Assembly: GCA_963662175.1 (NCBI GenBank)
Contig: OY759215.1
Coordinates: 43,045,213-43,109,212, forward strand
Origin: Aradus depressus
Lineage: Eukaryota; Arthropoda; Insecta; Hemiptera; Aradidae
Direction of reading: 5' to 3'
DNA: 64,000 bases
Shown here in pieces: positions 46,881-57,722 of this stretch. Position 1 is the first letter of the stretch. Every line of letters begins with the position of its first letter. Below the pieces are notes generated by a model. It worked only from the letters and a program-made list of their open reading frames with translations. It ran no database searches and had not been told where the DNA came from. The position numbers were made by a program, and so were the translations under genes.

Positions 46881-47450
46881 ATCTACAGGCATCAAATATC
46901 TCCATTATTGCCCAAAAAGCAGGCTACTTAATAGCTTAGAACAATTAGAAATAAATAAAGCTAACAAAAGGAACATTTGTATGAATGACCAAATTTATTT
47001 CAACTATTCCCCTTTGTTAACACCCTAAACCAGTTCTGTTTCCACATATATGTTTGTATTATCTGTTATTAATATTTGGTTCCATATATGTTTCAAGTTA
47101 TCTAAATCTTAACATTATTATTAATTTTATTTCTATTTTTTATTATTTACTTGTATTTGTACTTATTTATTTGTTATTTTTCCATGTATTAGTCTAGTGA
47201 CATTGTTTTATGTAAATTTAGAACTAGGTTTTGTTAAGAAATATTTCATGAGTTAGCTAACGGTACAGCCGGGGGACTCCCAAGTTCTAATAGCACCCTT
47301 TGACCTGAGATGTATTTGAAGGGTCGCTCTCTGCAAACTGACTTAGTTCATAACTAGACCTGACGATGGTATAAAGCCGAAACCGGTAGTTATATATGAA
47401 TATATATCTTTAGTGGAATAGACAATATTTCAAAAATAAGTTTGTTTTAT
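46860..47450 (+). pseudogene. Penelope-like element 3' remnant
   Basis: The plus frame ends with RLLNSLEQLEINKANKRNIC and MNDQIYFNYSPLLTP then stops; the LExxEI...LNDQ...PLL order resembles the C-terminus of Penelope-like proteins. About 350 bp downstream lies GACCTGACGATGGTATAAAG followed by CCGAAACCGGTAG (47363-47395), a motif often found near the ends of such elements. Clade assignment is tentative. Confidence 0.42.
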
Positions 47451-47457
47451 TTATTTA

Positions 47458-47605
47458 ATAGGTGTCCATACAGGGGTTTTGGGCGCCCATAAAAAATTTC
47501 GTATCAATACATTCAGAGTTATCGTGTTCACAGACAGACAGTGAATCAGGGGTTCCGAAAACATGAAATTTCGGTGAAAACTCAACATAAACTTCGTATA
47601 GCTGA
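47458..47605 (+). repeat. Family A, 3' end block
   Basis: GTTCACAGACAGACAGTG and the ATGAAATTTCGGTGAAAACT block, then a decayed hairpin. Confidence 0.62.
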
Positions 47606-47893
47606 TAAACTAACAATTTAATGAGAGCTGATGCCTGATATTCCAAATTTTGTTCTTACCTGACTATACTAAACAACATGGAGATATTGTAGGAAGAAGA
47701 AGAGTTTATGATAACAGTCGCATTTACAGAGGTACAATTATACAATAAGGTTCCTTAACCATTTCCCTTATACACTAAATACAAGTCAAAAATAATCAGT
47801 TAAATTAAAAATAATGCTACTGCTTAAGAGTAAATTTAAAAAAACTTTTAAAGAACAGAAAAACAAAGACAATGTAACTGAAATGAATAGAAA

Positions 47894-48598
47894 CTAAATT
47901 AATAAAGATTCAAAAACAGAGATTATGATAATATAACGGATATTTCTGTGTTTCCCTCCCTGAGTTGTTCCTATTTTCTTTACCAAAACGTTTTGATTTG
48001 TGACACACTTAAGTAAAACATTTTTACTGAAATTTATTATGTAGTCCAGTAGGAGCTCAACATTTAGGTCTTCATGGATTTGGAGGATGGAGGTGTCCCT
48101 CGAGTAGCTACCAACTAATCTAAGGCATTTGTTTTGGGCCACTTGAAGAGTTCTCAAGTTGGTATTGCTTGCAAGACCGGACCACACTGGGCATGCACAC
48201 GTCATCATTGGCCGCAACAGAAGCTTGTATATGAGGAGTCTATTGGTTAGATTAAGGGCTGCCTTTCTGTGGAGTAACGGGAATAAGGAGAACACAAGTC
48301 CGCTCACAGTATTTGCTTTCTGACTCATATGTTGCCTGAAGGTCAGTCGTCTGTCTAGAACACCAAGGTATTTTACTGTATCGGTCCAGTCCAAATTTTC
48401 TATTTTCTGGGGTAATGCGGGTCTTTTTGTAAACAGCATCGCATCAGTTTTTCCTTCATTAATTTTAAATTTCCATTTATGGAAAAACCGATTGATTCGT
48501 CTATAAGCGTCCATTAGTCTATGATGTATTGTGTCTGTCCTCCACGAGTGTGAAACGATAGCTGTGTCGTCAGCATAAAGGTATATGTCCGTGGAACG
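47894..48598 (-). pseudogene. Jockey-type reverse transcriptase, 5'-truncated
   Basis: One long minus-strand frame starts with STDIYLYADDTAIVSHSW, the catalytic YADD box, and continues through FKINEGKTDAMLF, VKYLGVLDRRLTF and YKLLLRPMMTCACPVWSG to LQVAQNKCLRLV. The palm N-terminal to YADD and the endonuclease are missing: the match ends abruptly at 48598, a normal 5' truncation. The frame is open for over 200 codons, so this is one of the younger LINE inserts here. Confidence 0.87.
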
Positions 48599-48727
48599 TC
48601 ATTTATTTATAAATTAAATAATGTTGGGTCATTATGGAGATATCTCATCGATTTTTGTAGGAGCGATATCGTAAAAGTGGTTGATTTAGCATGGAATAAA
48701 CCAAAAATGGTACAGGAGATGTTGAAA

Positions 48728-48764
48728 GGTCCATTTCATAATATGAAATATTATGAAATGGACC
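48728..48764. repeat. Perfect palindrome, 17-bp arms, 3-nt loop
   Basis: GGTCCATTTCATAATAT, then GAA, then the exact inverse. It lies upstream of a truncated Jockey element. No family assigned. Confidence 0.85.
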
Positions 48765-49294
48765 ATATTATGTTTTCATGACTACAGTACATAATTAAGA
48801 ATAAGTTGGAGGTTATTTCAAATTGTATATAATGGAGAAATATACTTACCATAGACTTGAGCACTATGGTGGGCCCAGCATCAACTTTCTTCACGATATG
48901 TTTGTAGCTTCGTCTCATTGTTCTTGTATTTATTATGTGAAGTAGTAAATCTTAACTCGTTCTAAAGTAGCACCGCTAACCTTGCCTCCTGTAAAATTCA
49001 CAACTAAATAGAATTCAACATTTGGCATTTGAAAAGTTTTTCAATTCTCTCAGTGTACCTTAGTAAAACAAACATCATCGCTTAATGAAATTATTATGTT
49101 GTATAATTTATAATGGGACTAAAAAATTCCTATGTAAATTAATTGTAATATAAATAAATATATATTTTTTTCAAAACGATTTATTATATTTTTTGTTTTT
49201 ATTTTCATCTGTAAAAAAGTAGACTTTAAATCTTTGCATATCGTAAACATAAAGCCTGGGTAATTTGTTCATAAATTACATATAAGTACTACAT

Positions 49295-49835
49295 GCAATG
49301 GATTCCTGGACACATTAACCAAATGGCAACAACAGAGTTGACGAACTTGCCAAGTGAGGAACGGAAAAGGACAATGATACTTCGGATTGATTTGACTTTG
49401 GAGGAAACTCTCCATCATACAGTTCCAGACACTGACAGAATGGCAAACCAACTATACTGAGATATTCCAAACCACTACAGAGTACAGAAGACAATAACGA
49501 CAAAGTCATGGTTCCACCCTCATAGTAAGACACTGACGACTAAACAGATCACATACTAAGTCTTGACACGACTGAGGACCGGACACGCCAGAACAAACAA
49601 ATACTTGGAGATGAAGTTAAAACCATGACCTAACTGTGAACAGTGCGACGAGACTGAAGACATAATACACATATTCACTAACTGTAAAAAATAAAACGAA
49701 AGACGACATGAGACTCTACTGTCCAACGAAAACATATTCTTAGAAACCATAACACACTTCAAAAACATAGGCAACATAAACAAAATGTTTAAATATATAA
49801 CGAATTCAAAAATTGAACTCTAATAAAACAAAGAA
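49295..49835 (+). pseudogene. I/Loa-like LINE: RNase H and zinc-knuckle end
   Basis: Degenerate plus-strand frame: MQWIPGHINQMATTE resembles the WVPGHSGIxGNExAD end of LINE RNase H domains. About 200 bp on, LTRLRTGHARTNKYLEMKLK leads into CEQCDETEDIIHIFTNC, the Cys/His cluster that follows RNase H in I- and R1-like elements. Several stops interrupt it. It ends near an A-rich tail at 49820-49840. Confidence 0.72.
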
Positions 49836-50299
49836 CATAAATAGATTCTGTTGAGGGTGCTGAGGTGGGGGGCCTGGTGGGGGCTCTCGGAGTCAGGGGT
49901 TATGGCGACATGGCCGGGGGCCTCTGGGCTGATACAATCCCGGGCTTGGAGCGTGTGGTCGGTGCCACCTACAAGCACACCCTCGCTGATGTATATGTAT
50001 AGTACTGCCCAATAGAGTGTCTAATAAAGAGAGAGAGGTGGTGCCGTCCCTGATCTCTAGGTGTGGTTGGCTCTGCAGAATGGTCTCCATGTCTGGTCTC
50101 CCTTGATCCTCCTAACCCAAACACGATTGATCCGGCTATATAGGACTATAATTAGTCTTGAGACCAAGAAGAAGAAGAAAAAAAAAGAAAAGTAAAATTC
50201 GCGATTCGATGGACTAAAATTATTTATTTTATTCCAAACGGAAATGTTTGAACTATATAAAGAATACGTATCACAATAAGAACATACTAGAAAGAAAGA
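49836..50299. other. GC-rich block with (AG)n
   Basis: 49850-50110 is G/C-rich and holds TCTAATAAAGAGAGAGAGG at 50021-50039, a possible retroelement 3' end. No protein recognised. Confidence 0.35.
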
Positions 50300-50700
50300 C
50301 AACGGCATAAATTGAGTCTCTTGATAAGACGGCTGGGAAACACCAGCCTCTCCTCAGGCAGTAGGTCACGGTGCCAACGAAGATTCAGTCGTCGAGGAGC
50401 GTTGCCCGGCTAGGACCGGAGCGACATTGCTTCCACCAGTGTGTTCATGTGCATGAACCTGTGCAAATTTGTAAATGTTGTGTCAATGATATGTTAAGTT
50501 TGATACATAGTATGGGCATTGTGTAATTGTTCGGAGGATTTTGTTTTGAAGAGCTTGAATTCTTTTGGTGAGTGAGGGCTTAGCAGAACCCCAGAGCTGA
50601 CCGCCTGAATGATTGTGTCTCAAAGTTAGTAGAAGAGTCGCGAACCGCCATCTATCCGTAATGTAACAAACATTTTACCGACAGGCATCCTTCAGTCGTA
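50300..50700 (-). pseudogene. Jockey-like LINE C-terminal fragment
   Basis: Minus-strand reading gives LTKRIQALQNKILRTIAQCP (with frame changes) and YYVSNLTYH, close to the common RIQxxQNKILRxIxxAPWYVxN block of Jockey elements, then LRWHRDLLPEERLVFPSRLI. Stop codons and shifts show decay. Confidence 0.62.
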
Positions 50701-50785
50701 GCTGTGCCCTTTGTGTTTTTTTCAATAGTATTGTTATTAATAATCACCTGCGTGTCAGACTCTAAGAGATAATAGCTGTTTATTT

Positions 50786-51077
50786 AGTTAGTTATTATGA
50801 CTCATGCCCGGACTTTAACTACAAGGTCGTATCGCCTACTACCAGAGCGCTCTTGTCACTCTAGTGGACATGAGCCCGACTCTACTATGGGAGTCCTAAA
50901 TTTTTATTCACCTTGGATAGGGGTCTTTAACGAGTACCTGACATCGTACAGGCTTGGAACCATCGCTAACGAAGGACGGCGAGCTCAAGGTTACTTCACT
51001 TCCCAGATTAAGAAACTAACGACCCAGCCGGATCTCGAACCCGCGATCTTGAGGTCATTAAGCAAGCACGCATACCA
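50786..51077 (-). mobile_element. SINE-1, nearly full length
   Basis: Reverse copy that lacks box A. The plus-strand open frame across it (50797-51105) is chance. Confidence 0.85.
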
Positions 51078-51609
51078 AATAGCTGTTTATGTATCTAATT
51101 TATAACCTATCTTAATGTATCCTATTATCATGTTTTGGTTTAACGTAAATATATATTATTATCATTTCATGTATTTTATTAGTATTTTTTTTTTGTTTGC
51201 TTTAGCCGTTTTGATAAATAATGATAACAGTTGTGAAAAATGTTTTTTTTTTATTCCATTAACAGCCAGTACTAATTTACCAAAAGAAGAAGACAAAGAA
51301 ATGAAACTAAATGGCTAATGATAATTAGTAGAACTTGTTGCTGTAAAAAATAATTATCCTCGATATTGTCGTGAGGGGTAAAATGTAAAAAAGTTTTTTG
51401 AATAATTAAACTTTTAATTTTTATGGTTGGTACATTGGGGAGATTTAATTGTGTTGCTTCTTTTGTCTTCCTTCACATTGTTCTCTACAACAAAAGATGG
51501 GATAGATCCCAGCCATTAAGTAGGACTTTAATAAAGAGAATGATCCCTTCTTCAGAAGCATCCTTCGCCCAATTTGTCAAAAATATTATCTATTATGTCT
51601 TGTTATTTT

Positions 51610-51860
51610 GGTATTACTTCTCCAGCTGTACGAAGGAGACGTATTGTAATTGGTCAGAAATTTTATTTTGAGTTTTCGCCGAAATTCCAAAAATGGGGGG
51701 AAAAAAAGTCGGTGATTCACCGGCATTGTACTTCCCAGTGGACATTTTGCTCTAATATCCAACAGTTGACTTACATTGAGGCTTCTAAATCATCATACTA
51801 AATTTTGTGTCGATAACTTCATTACATAGGCAATTATTAGGGTTTTCGAATTGAGTTCCC
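51610..51860. repeat. Family A, rearranged, host of a SINE-2 insertion
   Basis: A reverse terminal part (51613-51700) is joined to a forward first block (51705-51860); the latter continues after the SINE at 52095. Confidence 0.68.
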
Positions 51861-52052
51861 GGGGGCCATGGTGGCCGTGCGGGCTAGAGCGTAGGGCTTT
51901 GGTCGCATGGTCTCACCATGGTTTGCGGGTTCGAATCCCGTCCGGGAGTGAGTTTTATTTCGTAGATAGAACTCCCTCCCGGGGCCTTGGATGTCTTAAA
52001 TAATTATATATAACACATTGACATGGCTAATATGCACCGTACATAAAGCCAA

Positions 52053-52094
<42 letters not shown>
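51861..52094 (+). mobile_element. SINE-2 (second tRNA-derived family), young copy
   Basis: tRNA-like head with a long variable-loop form: GCCATGGTGGCCGTGCGGGC, then box B GGTTCGAATCCCG. A body of about 90 bp follows (GGGGCCTTGGATGT, GGCTAATATGCA), then about 41 A. Exact duplication ATTGAGTTCCC flanks it (51850-51860 and 52094-52104), so it inserted recently by reverse transcription into a family A repeat. Confidence 0.94.
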
Positions 52095-52098
<4 letters not shown>

Positions 52099-52684
52099 GT
52101 TCCCCCCTGAACACCCATTCTTTAAAGCCAATTGAAAAATAGGATGTGTGACGTCACACAATTCTTAATGGGAATTAAAAAAATATGGATATTAATTGTT
52201 CTAATATATTTAAACGAAAATAATGAAAATGGAAATATAAGAATTGGAGACCAACCAAGAACATGGCAGGATGTAGTGAGAAAACCATGTCAGCAATACA
52301 ATATAAGGAAGGGATGAACTAGGCAACCAATAAACGCACAGAAAAGTCCCGGCGAGAAAAATGGAGGCGAGCTAGACACATCCAGCTAGGACAATTCGTT
52401 AGTTACCTCCGTGGAGGGAGGATCGTCAACTTCTGGAGTCACCATCGAGGAGGAAGGTTCACACTCTGGAACCAGCCCTTGATCCTTCAACATCCCAGAG
52501 CTAGGACTCAGCCGGTCACCTTACTAGAGAAGAAGATGCTCCCTATTGTTTGAGACAGACAGCAGAGGTTGAACAGTGAAGAAATTCGAAGACCAGTATA
52601 AATCGAAACAGACAACGAAAAGCAACAAGGCTTTAGACCATAAGCAATAATATCAATATATTTTAGGATACAAGTAAATTTTAG

Positions 52685-52905
52685 AAAGGATTCTGAGACA
52701 TAAATAATTATAAAGTTTAATGATGTTTTTCACAAATATATTTAGTCAAATAACCATGGAGTAAATTTACTTTTATGTATTTTGCACCTCATGTCATCTT
52801 AATTTTTCAGAACTGTTGAGTCTTGGCGAACCCATGCAAAATAAAAGTAAGTTGTAGAATCAAATAGAACAAGAATTAATTTTACATTCAACAATAATTA
52901 CGTTT
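52685..52905 (+). repeat. Dispersed repeat, copy 1
   Basis: About 220 bp containing AAGGATTCTGAGACATAAAT, AAATATATTTAGTCAAATAA and AACTGTTGAGTCTTGGCGAA. It is repeated in reverse at 59572-59788. Confidence 0.78.
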
Positions 52906-52924
52906 ACAGGGACGAGGGTTGTGA

Positions 52925-53190
52925 GGGGGGCTAAGTATAAAAATAAGTCTAGTTCATCAACGGATGATCGGATTTTTATGAAATTTAACATGTAGTATTC
53001 TTAAAAGCCAAATTGAAAAATAGGGTGTGTGACGTTTCAAAGTTCTTAACGGGAGGGGGGACTGTGAGGGGAGGCTGAGCACGAAAATAGATCCAATTAG
53101 ATTATCGAATTGTCATGAAATTTAAATATAGTAGTTTTAAAAGAAAAATTTAGGCTATGTGACGTCTCAAAATATTGAAAGGGAGGGGGG
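52925..53190. repeat. Diverged tandem repeat of about 130 bp
   Basis: Two copies carry GGGGCTxAG, a TGAAATTTAA block and a GTGTGACGT(T/C)TCAAA block in the same order (52940-53065 and 53070-53190). A third piece with the GTGTGACGTCACAC form lies at 52121-52170. Non-coding. Confidence 0.6.
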
Positions 53191-53299
53191 CCTAAGCACG
53201 TTTTAGCTAGAAGGTCCTTCGTTGCACGGTTAATACTATCTGTGGTCACCAGCGTTCCTAAGCACAAACTAGCTGGGGTGTCCGCCGCTGCAAGACAAA

Positions 53300-53420
53300 T
53301 ACTATAGGGAAGTTATTGTAGTCAGTCCAAAAATAGAATTCAAAATTGTCAACATATTTTTATGTTTCAAGGTCACTACAGTATTTGTTACACTATTTTT
53401 TGAAAAGAATTATGTGTGTG
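53300..53420 (+). repeat. Family B-like fragment downstream of CCT2
   Basis: ACTATAGGGAAGTTATTGTA and a TTTTTATGTTTCAAGGTCAC block. Diverged. Confidence 0.5.
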
Positions 53421-53639
53421 TATATGTAGAAAACATATTTCCAGTTACTTATTTAAATATATTTTGAAAAATATATTTGAATGAACTTTAACTAATTTCA
53501 TTTTATTTTATGAATTCTAACTACAATTAAAAAATAAGTTTTGAAAAAAATATGTATTTTTCAAAAGAAGGTACAAAAAAGTCAAAGTAAGAAAATTAGG
53601 GGCACAGCAATATTAATAAATTATTTTGGTGCCTCTTTA

Positions 53640-55244
53640 TTAGCAGGGTCTTCTGTCTTCTTTTCGTTTCCTGGGAGCCACCTTAATGTTATGGTCAACG
53701 CGAAGAATAACTTGAGTTGCCTCCGAAGCAGAGAGGATCATCTGCCGTTTGACTGCAAAGGAGTCCACAACCCCCAGCTTCTTCATACAGTCCACTCGTC
53801 CGTTGTGGACATCCAGACCAGCCGTGGTATCACCGCGGCCATGGGCAGCCCTCAGCTTAGTCACCAGGAAGGAAGAGTCGAAGCCACCATTGTCCGAGAT
53901 GGCAGTGGGCAGCTCGAGAAGGGCTTTGGAGAAGGCTTCCATGGCGACCGACTCCTTACCGGAGACGGTAGCCGCCAACTCCGCCACAGCCCGAGCCATC
54001 GTCATCTCAGAGCAACCCCCGCCGTATACAATCCGCTTATCTTCAATAGTGGTGATGAGGACAGACAAAGCGTCGTGAAGCGAACGTTCTGCTTCTTCGA
54101 CGATTTGCTGTGTTGCACCCCGCACCACAATGCTACAAGCCTCGCCCAATTTCACTCCACTAAATTTCAAAAATTTCTCCTCGCCAATCATTATTTCTTC
54201 TATAAGTTCACATTCGCCCAATTTCACCTCCTCTGGACAATCAAACGTAGACACAATCTCAGCTCCAGTAAGCAACGCAAGTCGCTCCGTACCAATAAAG
54301 TCAGCGTGTTCAATACCCATCACTCCAGCATCTGCAAGCAGCTGCTCAGGATAATTATATATCAATTGCCTGTTGATAAAAACATTACAATTATGCTTCA
54401 AAATCTTATCAACTTTATCCTTCATCTTCTCTTTTTCGGCCAACTCCAATTCAGCAACTTTCGCCAAAGAATCTACACAAACTCTTGAACCAAACACTTT
54501 CACCTTATCTGAATCCATTGGCGTATTGGCAATTAGTATTTTTGCCTTTTCAATTCTTTTTGGTTGAAATTGCCCCACTTTTTTATTCAAGATGAAACCT
54601 TCATCTAGAAAGGAATCGTCCAGAGAGCCTCCAGTTTTTTTAATAACTTGAATAGCATTTAAATTTGCGGAACCTTTCAGTCGAAGAACGGCCTCTACCA
54701 CTATTTTGCTAAATTTTTCCTGGAAGAGATTAAGAATTTTTGAGCTGAGTGCAGTACGTGCCAAATTGAAAAGATCTTGCTTAAATTGTTCTTCGTTAGA
54801 ACTATTATCCAAAGCTGCAATTTCCAGAGCTTTTAAAGCAGCGTCTGTGGCCAATCTATAACCAGCAATAACAGTCTGAGGATGAATTTTCTTACCGATA
54901 AGAATTTCAGCTTCTCGTAGCAGTTCTGCTGCAAGGACGGCAACTGAAGTGGTTCCATCCCCAACGATATCATCCTGAACTTTTGCCATATTAACTAAAA
55001 TTTTTGCTGCGGGATTATCAAAACCGATACCCTTCAAAATGGTGGCTCCATCATTTGATATTTCAATTCGTCCTACATTGTTAACACAAGATACAAGAAT
55101 TTTATCCATACCTTTAGGACCTAGAGTGGTTTTTATGATATCGCCAACAGTGATGGCTCCGATAAAATTGGACATTCGAGCCATTTCGCATTTTTCTTCC
55201 TGTGTATCCCACTTCAAAATCCGCACAGGACATAATGACATCAT
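53640..55244 (-). CDS. CCT2: CCT2, T-complex chaperonin subunit beta (intronless)
   Basis: A single uninterrupted frame of 534 residues, against 535 for human CCT2, aligned from start to end. CCT2 is one of eight subunits of the cytosolic ATP-driven ring TRiC/CCT, which folds actin, tubulin and WD-repeat proteins. Group II chaperonin signatures are present: [10 protein letters not shown] (about 41-50), NDGATIL (64-70), the nucleotide-binding GDGTT (95-99) and YGGGCSEM (about 400). The family-typical ends are kept: FIGAI near the start and [12 protein letters not shown] at the finish, like human [31 protein letters not shown] and the [18 protein letters not shown] block identify the beta subunit. 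The stop codon overlaps an AATAAA. No break or missing motif is seen, so it is probably functional. Lack of introns is odd beside the nine-exon KICS2 and suggests a retrogene or intron loss. Confidence 0.96.
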   Translation of the reverse strand: MMSLCPVRILKWDTQEEKCEMARMSNFIGAITVGDIIKTTLGPKGMDKILVSCVNNVGRIEISNDGATILKGIGFDNPAAKILVNMAKVQDDIVGDGTTSVAVLAAELLREAEILIGKKIHPQTVIAGYRLATDAALKALEIAALDNSSNEEQFKQDLFNLARTALSSKILNLFQEKFSKIVVEAVLRLKGSANLNAIQVIKKTGGSLDDSFLDEGFILNKKVGQFQPKRIEKAKILIANTPMDSDKVKVFGSRVCVDSLAKVAELELAEKEKMKDKVDKILKHNCNVFINRQLIYNYPEQLLADAGVMGIEHADFIGTERLALLTGAEIVSTFDCPEEVKLGECELIEEIMIGEEKFLKFSGVKLGEACSIVVRGATQQIVEEAERSLHDALSVLITTIEDKRIVYGGGCSEMTMARAVAELAATVSGKESVAMEAFSKALLELPTAISDNGGFDSSFLVTKLRAAHGRGDTTAGLDVHNGRVDCMKKLGVVDSFAVKRQMILSASEATQVILRVDHNIKVAPRKRKEDRRPC

Positions 55245-55686
55245 TTTTGAAAAGTTGTTTTTGAATTGCTACAAAAAACTCACTGATAACCTTACTCTTG
55301 CGATACCACATACAAACTGTTCTATATTAGCCCTTCTTTTGTCCAAACATGTGATTTTTATTTATTTTTTTACTTTCTTTAAAGTCACAATTTTATTTCG
55401 CAGTTAATTTCTTCGTTTATAGTTATATTGTTCGAAGATATACATTTTTCAATCCAAAATTCATAAATAATATACAAAATTCCAAAAGCTTCAATCAGTG
55501 CCATTGTTATAACAGGCAAAATTAAATACAGAAATGTTTCCTTTGAAAACATTCTAACAACATAATTTTGATTAAAATGAATTTAAAAAGAAAAGTGATT
55601 TGTGAAAATATAACTAATTTGCAGGAATAATAGAAACATAAAAAAATATTTTGCTTATCATATGTTTTTTTGAGGGCTTTTTATTA
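55245..55686 (-). promoter_or_regulatory. Upstream region of CCT2
   Basis: About 440 bp of AT-rich DNA before the CCT2 start with no repeat landmark until 55687. No TATA box or other motif could be assigned with confidence. Confidence 0.35.
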
Positions 55687-55719
55687 AGGTCGTTCGGAAA
55701 TTCCAAACTAGGTCGGTCA

Positions 55720-55910
55720 CTCGTCAGGTACTCGTTAAAGACCCCTACCCTAGGTGAATAAAAATTTAGGGTAGGCAAAATTTAGGACTTCCACAGTAGA
55801 GTCGGGCTCATGTCCACGAGAGTGACGAAAGAGCGCTCTGGTACTAGGCGATATGATCTCGTAGTTAAAGCCCGGGCATGAGTCATACAACCCAACCTAA
55901 CCTACTTATA
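55720..55910 (+). mobile_element. SINE-1, 5'-truncated, AACCT tail
   Basis: Body from CGTCAGGTACTCGTTAAAG to the tail CCCAACCTAACCTAC. It lies between two similar 33-bp direct repeats (55687 and 55947). Confidence 0.88.
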
Positions 55911-55994
55911 TTATAGAAAACGACCGGTACAAACACATACTAAACCGGTCGTTCGGAAATTCAAATCTAGGTTGGTCACCTATTTTTTTTTTTT

Positions 55995-56310
55995 GTCACA
56001 TGTACGGACTTTAACTACGAGGTCATATATGTAGCCTACTTCCAGAGCGCTCTTTCGTCGCTCTGTTGGACATGAGCTTCACTTTTCTGTGGGAGTCCTG
56101 CATTTTGCTTACTCAGGTTACCTAGGGTAGTCTTTAACGAGTAACTCACATCGTACGGGTTCGGGACTATAGTTTAACGCCCCATCCAATGGATGGCGTG
56201 CTCAAGTTTTTTTTTTGCCTGGGAGGTAAAATACCGAAGAGCCTCGGCTTGGTTTTGAAACCGCTAGTTTGAGCTCGCAAGCACGCTATTCTGTGAATCC
56301 GGCGCTCTCA
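55995..56310 (-). mobile_element. SINE-1, full-length, diverged
   Basis: Reverse copy with worn tRNA-like head and a T12 run at its 3' side. Confidence 0.85.
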
Positions 56311-56370
56311 AATTTGATTATCAGATATTTAGGAGTTGGTTTTTGTTTGTTGTGAATAAAAATATTTAGT

Positions 56371-56597
56371 GAGCGCCGGTAGCTCAGTGGTATGCATGTT
56401 TGCTTGCTGAGTTCGAGATCGCGGGTTCGAAACCCGGCCGAGTCCCCTTAGTTTATCTGGGAGGTAAATTAAACTTCGTCCTTCGGATGGGACGTTAAGC
56501 GATGGTCCCGAGCCTTTACGATGTCAGGTACTCGTTAAAGATGCCTTATCCTAGTTGAAAAAAATTTAGGGTAGGCAAAATTTAGGACTTTCACAGT
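56371..56597 (+). mobile_element. SINE-1, 3'-truncated, good tRNA-like head
   Basis: Head GCGCCGGTAGCTCAGTGGTA with box B GGTTCGAAACCC is intact, so it keeps a plausible pol III promoter. The 3' third is absent. Confidence 0.88.
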
Positions 56598-56649
56598 CTT
56601 AATCAAATACATAATTTAAAATAATATTAATATATAAATTGATTGAATT

Positions 56650-56995
56650 TTTTTTTTTTTTTCTTAGTTTTTATTTAACGTCGCATCGACTTCATGGTCA
56701 TTAGCGACGACTATTGTGTCTATATGTGACTATATGACATTGCTATAGCTTCCAAGGGAGTCGACAGAGATTTCTCGATGATGTTGAGAATTCTTGACAT
56801 AGATTGCTACTCCACCACTAGGAAATAGTCTATTGCTATTTTTGATGTATTGGTCGTAACCTTTTAGCTTCCCGATCCGTTGATCTTGAAAATTTGTCTC
56901 TTGGAGGCAGACTGCTGACGGGTCATGTTCAGATATTAACACTTGCAGCTCTTCAAGATGGGGAAAGAAACTATTTATATTCCACTGGATCATTT
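56650..56995 (-). pseudogene. LINE with endonuclease start joined to its 3' end
   Basis: The minus frame (56730-56993) encodes IQWNINSFFPHLEELQVLIS and SAVCLQETNF, the first two active-site blocks (Asn, Glu) of an APE-type endonuclease, then GGVAIYVKN. It then passes directly into what looks like a LINE 3' end, GCGACGTTAAATAAAAACTA, and a poly-A run of 14 at 56650-56664. The rest of the endonuclease and the whole RT are absent, so a large internal deletion or recombination is likely. Confidence 0.72.
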
Positions 56996-57263
56996 ACAAA
57001 TTCACAAGGCGGGAGAAGATAATAAAACTAACTATAACATAGAAGAACAACAGTTGTTCTTCATGTTGTTCATTAGTTACTAATGTATGTACGGTTTCAT
57101 GGTGATTTCACTGTTTTCATAAAGGTACTTGGGAGTCGGACCTGGTTGGATCAGATTGATTTTGGATTCTGTTGATGATTCGAGTGAGCCTGTTCTTGAC
57201 CCCCTTATCATCCTAAAGGGAGTGTATTTTCTGCACCGCCATCACAACATCCTCACAATTGAC

Positions 57264-57714
57264 CAGTTGCGTATATATGGGGGCCCGCCCCCCCCCCCCC
57301 CCCGAAGTAAAAAAAAATATGATATATTCACTTATTTTTTATAACTCAAAAATATTATATCTAATTCAAAATTGTATAATTATATATTGACTTTTGTCTG
57401 TCGTAAAAACTTACTTTATTTCTTAACCCCCATAAAAACAGTTCTTTGGTCTTTATCAAATACTTACAAATAACTACATAACTGATATACTTAGCTAGTT
57501 TATTTTTTAAAAAGCTTCAAATTAAATTAAAAAAGTTAAAAACAAAAACAATAAAATTTAATTTTTCTGGTACAAGTCCCTATGGGACCGCCAATCCTGC
57601 TATAAATGTTACATCTGGTAATACAAGGTGATACTTTTTTTCCTTATAAAATCGGCCTGGTGCCCCCCCCCCCCCCCCCCCCCCCCCCGAAATTTTTTCC
57701 TATATACGCCACTG
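57264..57714. mobile_element. hAT-type MITE with 8-bp target duplication
   Basis: The 451-bp element starts CAGTTGCGTATATATGG and ends with the reverse complement of CAGTGGCGTATATAGG. It is flanked on both sides by CAATTGAC (57256-57263 and 57715-57722), a perfect 8-bp target-site duplication, the hAT hallmark. Runs of C lie just inside each end (about 17 and 27). No transposase is present. Open frames here are chance. Confidence 0.88.
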
Positions 57715-57722
57715 CAATTGAC

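Noticed and set aside
50797..51105. 102-codon plus-strand frame
   Set aside because: It lies across a reverse SINE-1 copy.
53541..54488. 315-codon plus-strand frame
   Set aside because: It is the antisense shadow of CCT2, whose minus frame matches the family along its whole length.
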